From contig CM047805.1 of assembly GCA_026214975.1 (NCBI GenBank), positions 66,875,383 to 66,939,382 of the forward strand: a stretch of DNA of 64,000 nt, written 5' to 3'. The position numbers and the translations under genes were made by a program. The notes beneath the pieces are model-generated. The model made no database searches. It saw nothing but the letters and a program-made list of their open reading frames with translations, and was not told where the DNA came from. This document shows positions 58,168 through 64,000 of this stretch, piece by piece. Numbering within the stretch: position 1 is the stretch's first letter; the number at the start of each line of letters is the position of its first letter. The stretch comes from Gentiana macrophylla (taxonomy: Eukaryota > Streptophyta > Magnoliopsida > Gentianales > Gentianaceae).

Positions 58168-58640
58168 AAAAGAAGTATCTTTTAATTTTGATAGTAAATG
58201 TATGGAAGCATTTAAGACCTCAAAGCGAAGTTGATTATCGCACGAGATTGGTAGCACCAGACTGGAATTTACCTTTTGAGATTATGTGTGATGCAAGCGA
58301 TTTAGCTGTAGGAGCTGTTTTAGGTCAAAGGTATAACAAAATTCTCAAATCTATTTATTATGCATCCCACACATTAAACGCAGCTCAGCTTAATTATGCA
58401 ACTACAGAAAAGGAACTGTTGGCTGTAATTTTTGCCTTAGATAAGTTTAGATCATATATTGTTGGTTCTAAGGTAATAATCTACACAGACCATTCAGCTC
58501 TGAAGTATTTACTAAGTAAGAAGGATGCAAAACCACGTCTTCTTAGATGGATTCTCCTACTTCAGGAGTTTGATATTGAGATTAAAGATAAAAAAGGAAG
58601 TGAGAATGTAGTAGCAGATCATCTAAGTAGAATGGAGACT
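58164..58640 (+). CDS. RNase H of A2
   Basis: [20 protein letters not shown] (catalytic Asp), [20 protein letters not shown] (catalytic Glu), [14 protein letters not shown] (catalytic Asp) and VVADHLSRM near the end: all key residues of a Ty3 RNase H. The frame overlaps the reverse transcriptase frame by four bases, so one shift separates them, and it continues into the integrase zinc finger. Confidence 0.9.
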
Positions 58641-60046
58641 AAGGAAGAGGTAGGGAATGAAATTAAGGATTCATTTCCTGATGAACAACTATTTAGAATA
58701 GATACTCCTTCAACCATGCAGTTATTAAAGAATAGAATTCCTTCTAAGGAAATGTCACCTTGGTTTGGAGATATCATTAATTACTTAACTCAGATTATAT
58801 TCCGTCTCGATGGACTTGACAACGAAAAGAAGTTCTTTTACGACTTAAAATTTTATTACTGGGAGGAACCAGACCTTTTCCGTAAATGTTCGGATGGGAT
58901 AATAAGAAAATGTGTGCCTGATAATGAAATTTTAAGTATTTTATCGTTTTGTCATGATCGTGAGGCAGGAGGTCATCATGGAGGATGGAAAACTGCTTTT
59001 AAAGTTTAACAATGTGGTTTTTATTGGCCTACACTTTATAGAGATGCGTATACATATGTTAAATCTTGTAAGTCTTGTCAAAAATGGGGGAATATTTCTA
59101 AAAAACATGAAATGCCTATGCAACCTATTTTAGAATGTGAGTTATTTGATGTTTGGGGTATAGATTTCATGGGACCTTTCCCTATATCGTTTGGAAAAAG
59201 ATTTATTCTTGTAATGGTAGATTATGTTTCGAAATGGGTAGTAAGTCAAAGCTCTTCCCACTAATGATACCAAGGTTGTCATACGATTTCTTAAAAGAAC
59301 ATATTCACTAGATATGGCATTCGAGGGCGATCATTAGTGATAGAGGGTCACATTTTTGCAATCGACCATTTACTAAGTTAATTGAGAAATATGGTGTAAC
59401 GCATAAAGTAGGAACGCCCTATCATCCGCAAAACCAAAGGGTCGCAGAGGTGTCAAACAGAGAAATTAAAAGAATCATAGAAAAGACAGTGGACTCAAAC
59501 CGTAAAAACTGGGCAGTTAGACTAGATGATGCATTATGGGCGTCCGAACAGCTTTTTAAAACCCCAATTGGTTGTTCTCCTTCAAAATAGTCTTTTGGTA
59601 AATCTTGTCATCTCCCAGTAGAGTTAGAACACCGAGCCTTTTGGGCTATTAGATTTCTGAATTTCGATCCTAAGGTCACCAAGTGATCATAGGTTACTTG
59701 ATTAATGTAATTAGAAGAATTTCGCCTTGATTCTTATGAGAATGCTCGAATCTACAAGGAACGCACAAAAGCTTTCCATGATAAAAGAATCTATAGTCGT
59801 GAGTTCCATGTAGGTGATCGAGTGTTATTGTACAATTCACGTTTAAAGTTGTTTCCAGGAAAGCTTAAATCAAGATGGATAGGACCATTTAAAGTAACAC
59901 AAGTTTATAAATCTGGAGCTGTTGAACTAACTGATGGGAATACAACTTTTATAGCAAATGGTCACAGGGTGAAGCTATTTCTGGAAGGTGAAGAAATCTC
60001 TCTGATAAATGAAGTGATGTTGTTGATTGACCCTCCGAAAAATTAA
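58641..60046 (+). pseudogene. Integrase of A2, interrupted
   Basis: [20 protein letters not shown] gives the His part of HHCC; TAA at 59007-59009 stands in place of a codon; then CKSCQKWG gives the Cys part. [13 protein letters not shown] holds the first Asp and [10 protein letters not shown] the following strand. Shifts occur near 59240 and 59310. YHPQNQ near 59435 marks the Glu region, and 59822-60046 the C-terminal domain (SRWIGPFKVTQVYKSGAVEL) ending at the natural pol stop 60044-60046. Confidence 0.85.
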
Positions 60047-60182
60047 AAAGCAGTGCTCCGAAAAACTGAATAGTAGAGAAACTGGAATCAGCCAAATTCC
60101 AGGTGTTGTCTATCTTTATCTTTTATCTTTTATATGTTTAAACTTTTTTTCGTCTTTTACCGGATAGACGTAAAAGAACTTG

Positions 60183-60605
60183 ATGTCTTTTTTAGATAGA
60201 TTAGGAGTTTTTGTTTTGCTTTTGAAATTAGGCCTTGATAGAGATGTCGCTTTTATTATAGAAGCTTTAGTTTTTAAACAGAACAAGCAATTGTTGAGAG
60301 AGAAAAAATTGAAAGAAGTTTGTAATGGTACGTCGAGAAGCTCGATAAAAGGAAGGGCTAAGTTTCTAAGGAAGTGCAGAATCTGTGGAAAGATTGAACA
60401 CAGTGGGAAATGTGGGAAATATATAACTCAATCTCAGAATGAGTGTTTGAATGTAATTAAGAAGGGAACGATTAGGTGGTTAACCGAAAATCCCGATGGA
60501 ATTCCAAGACAAAATTCAAACGCTACGTTTCTAGGATTTAGTTTGCTTGAATGGTTTGTTAGAAATCTGGAGTTTGTAGAAATTGAAGAATTAGAAACCC
60601 TGTAA
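60183..60605 (+). CDS. Small ORF after A2 pol with a knuckle-like Cys/His motif (ORF-A)
   Basis: 140 codons, ATG 60183 to TAA 60605, in a region otherwise poor in open frames. MSFLDRLGVFVLLLKLGLD gives a hydrophobic start. The middle has RKCRICGKIEHSGKCGKY, i.e. C-X2-C-X4-H-X3-C, one residue short of the CCHC knuckle. The end is acidic (EIEELETL). It lies 137 bases after pol. I do not recognise the protein. It may be a real accessory gene binding nucleic acid, or a chance survivor. Confidence 0.5.
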   Translation: MSFLDRLGVFVLLLKLGLDRDVAFIIEALVFKQNKQLLREKKLKEVCNGTSRSSIKGRAKFLRKCRICGKIEHSGKCGKYITQSQNECLNVIKKGTIRWLTENPDGIPRQNSNATFLGFSLLEWFVRNLEFVEIEELETL

Positions 60606-60616
60606 GTCTAAGTCTT

Positions 60617-60860
60617 ATAGTTTTATAAAATTTTTGCATAACTTTGAAAATTTTATAAAATTGGATCTTTATAAAATTAAGGAGTTTTATAAAAGTTTTA
60701 TAAAAAGTTTTTTTAATGAAATGTTATTGAATTTTTATAAACTTTTAAATAAGTTTTATAAAGATTTTATAAATTTTAAGAAATTGTTATAAAATTCATA
60801 AATTGTTATTTCTAGTTTTTATTAAGTTTTATTGAGTTTTATAAGTTTTTATATCAAAAA
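60617..60860 (+). repeat. Degenerate TTTTATAAA repeat
   Basis: About fifteen copies of (G)TTTTATAAA with variable AT-rich spacers in 245 bases. Confidence 0.75.
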
Positions 60861-60913
60861 TCCAAAAAAAATATAAAAAAAAAAATTCGAAAAATCATAA
60901 AAAAATTACACAT

Positions 60914-60928
60914 GGACCGGTCCGGGAA
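60914..60928 (+). repeat. GGACCGGTCCGGGAA palindromic motif
   Basis: Contains the perfect palindrome GGACCGGTCC (60914-60923). Same motif as in the A2 LTR (52514) and at 63226. Confidence 0.7.
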
Positions 60929-61343
60929 CACTTTTAACCTAAAAACGGGATTTTCTTTCTTCTTCCCCATTTCTTCTCTTTTACAAAAAAAACACAGCCG
61001 CCCCACCCCTTGTCCCACCACCACCAATTTTTATCACATTTTCAACACTCCCACAACCCCACCATTCAAATTTTTTCTATTTTTCCTCCCTCTCTTCAAT
61101 ACAATTTGAAATTTTCAAAAAGGAGCAAAAACGAGCCCAAACTCAAACGGGTGACATCCGACTTCTCCGGTCAATTTCTAGTCATTTTGTGCATTATAAG
61201 GTATAATTTAGTTACTTTTCTTATCAATTTCGTAATTTTTCATATTTTTGTAGTTTGTTTTCAACTGTTTTGATTTTTACGTGTGTTGTGACTCTTTTAT
61301 TTTTGTGTTGTTTTTGTTGTTGTGTTAATTCCAATATCGTAGA

Positions 61344-62825
61344 ATGGCCTCTTCTAGTCGCAAAATCTCTAAGAAACGAAAGCCTAGTATTCCAATACCA
61401 GTCCCAGTTGTAGAACTTAAAGAATTAACACCTGAAGAACAATCATTAGTTTTGCTAGACTCGCATCACCACAAGCTATCAGTGCATATGATAAGATCTA
61501 TAGTAAATGTGGTGTTGTGTTGGAAAGAGGTATGGATTTTGATGATTTAGGTGAGGAGGTTAGACGTATTTTCACGAGACGTCAATGGTTAGACCTTGCT
61601 GCTAAAAGAGAAGGGGAGGTTAACACTACCTTAGTAGCAGAGTTTTACTCAGTTCTGTCTACTTATGTACCTACCGAGGGTAGTGTGTTGGAGTCAATAT
61701 CTCTTAGATCGAGGTGTGTTCCTTTTAATCCCGCTGTTATCAATGCTATCTTAGGAGTGGAAGTCTTTCCAGATGATGAAGATTATTGGAATGTATTAGG
61801 GCTGAGTGATGCTACAGTGTTTGAGCAGATTTCTTCGAGAGCTCAGAGGGAGTTTGATGCAAACGCTGTTTGGGTAGATAATAGATTTAATTATGGGAGT
61901 TGTATGAAGGATTTAAGGGCAATTAAACGTTTTTTGAGCCATACTCTCTATCCCATTAACCAAGCACACACGCCTTCAAAAGAAAGAAGATTTATGTATT
62001 ACGTGGGCGATGGTTAAAGATATTAAGATAGATGTTGGGAAAGTCATGTATAAAAGAGCCTTTGAGTTTATTGTCACTGCCAAGGCAGGAAGTCATATGT
62101 ACTTTCCTGGTTTTAATTCAGATTTATGTCGTAGATCGGGGGTTCCTTTCCTATCTAACGACAGGTTATCCAAGGCAGATGAGACCCTTATAGGCCCGAG
62201 TCTGAGGATGCTTCCCGGGGGAACGATAGATTTTCTGACTAGACGTAGTGAGCCTCTACCTGTTCCACCTCTTTCTACATCTTCTTCATCTTTTCCATCT
62301 TTTCCTAGTCAGCCTCAGCAGTCATCTTTCCCAAATACCAATATGTATGACTTGGTTCAATCTTTAGTATCTGATGTAGCCCGAGGACACGCCAACATGA
62401 CTTTGTTTGCTGAGAGTAATAGGAAGTGGTGTGATGATTTACGTAGAGGATTGAGGAGGCAGGAGCGGTTGTTTGGTCCTCCTACTTTTGATGATCCTGC
62501 TTATCCACCAGTTCAGTCTGAGCCTTATACATTACCTCAGTGGATTGGACCTATACCACCACCTTCGAGCTTTCGACCAATGTCACATGCCTTTGGAAGC
62601 CAATCAACCGGTCAGGGTGTCTTTTCTACAGGTTTTCAGACGACAGCTACACAGAGTTGGGGAGGTTTTGCTGAGTTTGCACAGATGACATCTAGCATGA
62701 GTACGATGGGTCTTGATAGTTCAGTCCGGATCACGACTACATTTCCACCATCTACATCGCAGTCAGGACCGAGCTTTAGTTCTCAAGATTATATCGAGGA
62801 GGATGACGAAGTTGACATTGTCTGA
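61344..62825 (+). pseudogene. Accessory ORF-B of A2 (plant retroelement domain), two frameshifts
   Basis: ATG 61344 (MASSSRKISKKRKPS, basic and NLS-like) to TGA 62823-62825, about 490 codons in three frames, with shifts near 61470-61510 and near 62005. The body reads RRQWLDLAAKREGEVNTTLV, AEFYSVLSTYV, RCVPFNPAVINAILGV, then ITWAMVKDIKIDVGKVMYK and FPGFNSDLCRRSGVPF, which I take for the domain named 'putative plant transposon protein' (Pfam PF20167, named from memory). The C-terminal third is Ser/Pro/Gln-rich, ending EEDDEVDIV. It follows pol in the place of the Athila ORF3. No membrane segment seen, so env is not supported. Confidence 0.7.
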
Positions 62826-63392
62826 TTAAACATTATGTTTGTTAAATTTTTTTTTATTTTTGCATTTTTTTCAGCATTTTTCACTTTATTAGATTTCGAT
62901 ATTAGTATGTTTTAATTTTGTTTTCACAATCGTTTTAGTTTTATATCATTTTGTTCAATATTTCGTTCGAATCATCAGAACGTATTAGTCATTTTTAATA
63001 CCGTATGAACTCGAAAATACCAAAAATATTTATCGTTAATGAGTCATTTTAACATTTTACTAGTTTTCTAAATATCATTTCATAGTTTTTTCATCTTAGA
63101 CATAAAAACAAAGAGGAAACATTGCATTGTACAACATGTGAAAGGTGAAAACAAAAATCAAACTTGGATTTTACCTCTTTGCTCGGTTAAAATATCTTAG
63201 TACCGGACCGATCCGCCACTTATCAGGACCGGTCCGGGAACAAAAACCTTGCTGAGTCATGCAGAGAGTGAATTAGATGAAGGCACGTATGTTTTCAATG
63301 TTTTATTAAAGGGAATGCAGGCCAACATTTTTACCTGCCAATTTACTTTCACTTACCTTCATCTTTTTAACTTCTTTCCAATTGTTTCCAAA
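62826..63392 (+). promoter_or_regulatory. Spacer before ORF-C of A2 with paired palindromes
   Basis: AT-rich, non-coding. It holds ACCGGACCGATCCG (63202-63215) and CAGGACCGGTCCGGGAA (63224-63240), the same two-part unit as in the 5' LTR. No clear TATA box in the 150 bases before ATG 63393. A regulatory role is inference. Confidence 0.45.
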
Positions 63393-64000
63393 ATGTCGAA
63401 TCACTCTTCACCTTCGGTGAATTCTTATGAGCAAGAAGACCCTGATGCTGTTATTCCAGAGTCTCTCGCTTCTAATCAAAATCTGAGGGTGCATGCACGT
63501 TTTGCTAATTCTCCGATTTTGATGGAAAAAGGTTTGAATATGGATAAGATAGATCGTTGGGGCAAAACGATGATTCGAGGCTTCGGGTGGAAGAAATTTA
63601 TAAAGGCACCAAGAGGAAGAATAAATGTCTCCATAGTACGAGAATTTTATTCTGCCTTGATAACCACACCAATGATAGAGTCTTCGCAGGAAGTTTTGGT
63701 TAGAGGAGTGGTTGTTCCCTTCTCTTCCACGCTGATCAATCATCTATTCGAAATTCCACCGATTTCACTTCAACACTTTGAAATGAAATGGGGACTCAAT
63801 GATCCCTATGCTCGTCTGAATAAAACACATGAATCTTTTCAATGTTTGTTTCCTTTGTTCGATGAAAACCATGATTTATCAACCAATGCTCTACTTCCAC
63901 ATCTGAAAGTGTGGAAGCGTTTTATTAATTCACGCGTTTATCCAACATACCAATTTGAAAGTTTAAGTGATGATGAGAATCTTTTGTTGTATGCTTTGAC
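63393..64000 (+). CDS. Accessory ORF-C of A2, open to the window end
   Basis: ATG 63393 (MSNHSSPSVNSYEQEDPDAV) with 202 codons and no stop before the edge. It reads RWGKTMIRGFGWKKFIKAPR, GRINVSIVREFYSALITTP, VVVPFSSTLINHLFEIPP and LLPHLKVWKRFINSRVYPT. This matches ORF-B in layout: Asn, then V.EFYS.L.T, a spacer, then VPF....IN, so the two are probably duplicates of one accessory domain. It is the longest undamaged new frame in the window. It may be part of A2 or of a further element beginning here; the shared palindrome unit upstream favours A2. Confidence 0.65.
   Translation, partial: MSNHSSPSVNSYEQEDPDAVIPESLASNQNLRVHARFANSPILMEKGLNMDKIDRWGKTMIRGFGWKKFIKAPRGRINVSIVREFYSALITTPMIESSQEVLVRGVVVPFSSTLINHLFEIPPISLQHFEMKWGLNDPYARLNKTHESFQCLFPLFDENHDLSTNALLPHLKVWKRFINSRVYPTYQFESLSDDENLLLYAL

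Larger units (their letters stand above)
60606..61343 (+). other. Spacer between ORF-A and ORF-B of A2
   Basis: First part (60617-60860) is a degenerate repeat of TTTTATAAA units, some fifteen copies. Then come GGACCGGTCCGGGAA (60914-60928) and a pyrimidine- and proline-codon-rich leader. No gene seen. Confidence 0.65.
51715..64000 (+). mobile_element. Athila-like Ty3/gypsy retrotransposon A2 (5' LTR to beyond window)
   Basis: LTR (about 51715-53860), tRNA-Asp primer site, Gag, protease, reverse transcriptase, RNase H, integrase (to 60046), then three extra ORFs (60183, 61344, 63393). No 3' LTR is seen before 64000, so the element is longer than 12.3 kb. The primer site and FGLCNAPATFQRCM, FMDDFSVYG mark the Athila branch. 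It is better preserved than A1. The accessory region after pol is unusual in size. Confidence 0.82.

Noticed and set aside
1..64000. Any host protein gene
   Set aside because: No frame outside transposon domains shows a recognisable host family or multi-exon structure.

Overview
This window looks like repeat-rich nuclear DNA of a flowering plant, probably a dicot; the species cannot be told from it. I see no host gene, tRNA or rRNA gene. Nearly every base belongs to LTR retrotransposons inserted into one another. Evidence for this is plant-type Ty1/copia and Ty3/gypsy proteins, primer binding sites for tRNA-Met (initiator) and tRNA-Asp, TG...CA LTR ends and 5-bp target duplications.

Layout, left to right. 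1-7109: Athila-like Ty3/gypsy element A1 (minus strand), badly broken, cut by the left edge. 7110-20863: Ty1/copia element C1 (minus strand, Sirevirus-like) with LTRs of about 1.7 kb, Gag, protease, integrase, reverse transcriptase, RNase H and a large third ORF; A1 appears to sit inside its left LTR. 20864-24191, 33590-33725 and 48836-51133: three pieces of one Tat-lineage Ty3/gypsy element (plus strand), which is the host into which the others jumped. Its pol has the Tat-type second RNase H, and it carries a spliced-looking antisense gene after pol. 24192-33589: an LTR element without protein genes (LARD-like, minus strand) flanked by CTCAC. 33726-48835: copia element C2 (plus strand), same family as C1, flanked by GCTCC; it contains a solo LTR at 40465-41885 flanked by TATCT. 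51134 to about 51714: one LTR and the last bases of another gypsy element. About 51715-64000: Athila-like element A2 (plus strand) with Gag, pol and three further ORFs after pol, running off the right edge.

Points of most interest: (1) the third ORF of the C1/C2 family has a conserved G-box plus TATA arrangement just upstream in both copies, and its product looks nuclear (NLS-like runs, coiled coils, an RGG box) rather than envelope-like; (2) A2 carries two related accessory ORFs after pol, whose domain also resembles the start of the copia third ORF; (3) GGACCGGTCC-type palindromes precede the A2 ORFs, and comparable paired GC-rich repeats occur in the other Athila-like elements; (4) the Tat antisense gene has a clean 80-bp, phase-0 intron; (5) the LARD has an array of hairpins and a duplicated module whose stem differs in sequence but still pairs; (6) paired LTRs differ mainly in CAG/CTG-rich tracts, which suggests consensus errors there, so many frameshifts may not be real.

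Boundaries given with 'about' are judged by eye. No alignment or database search was run.
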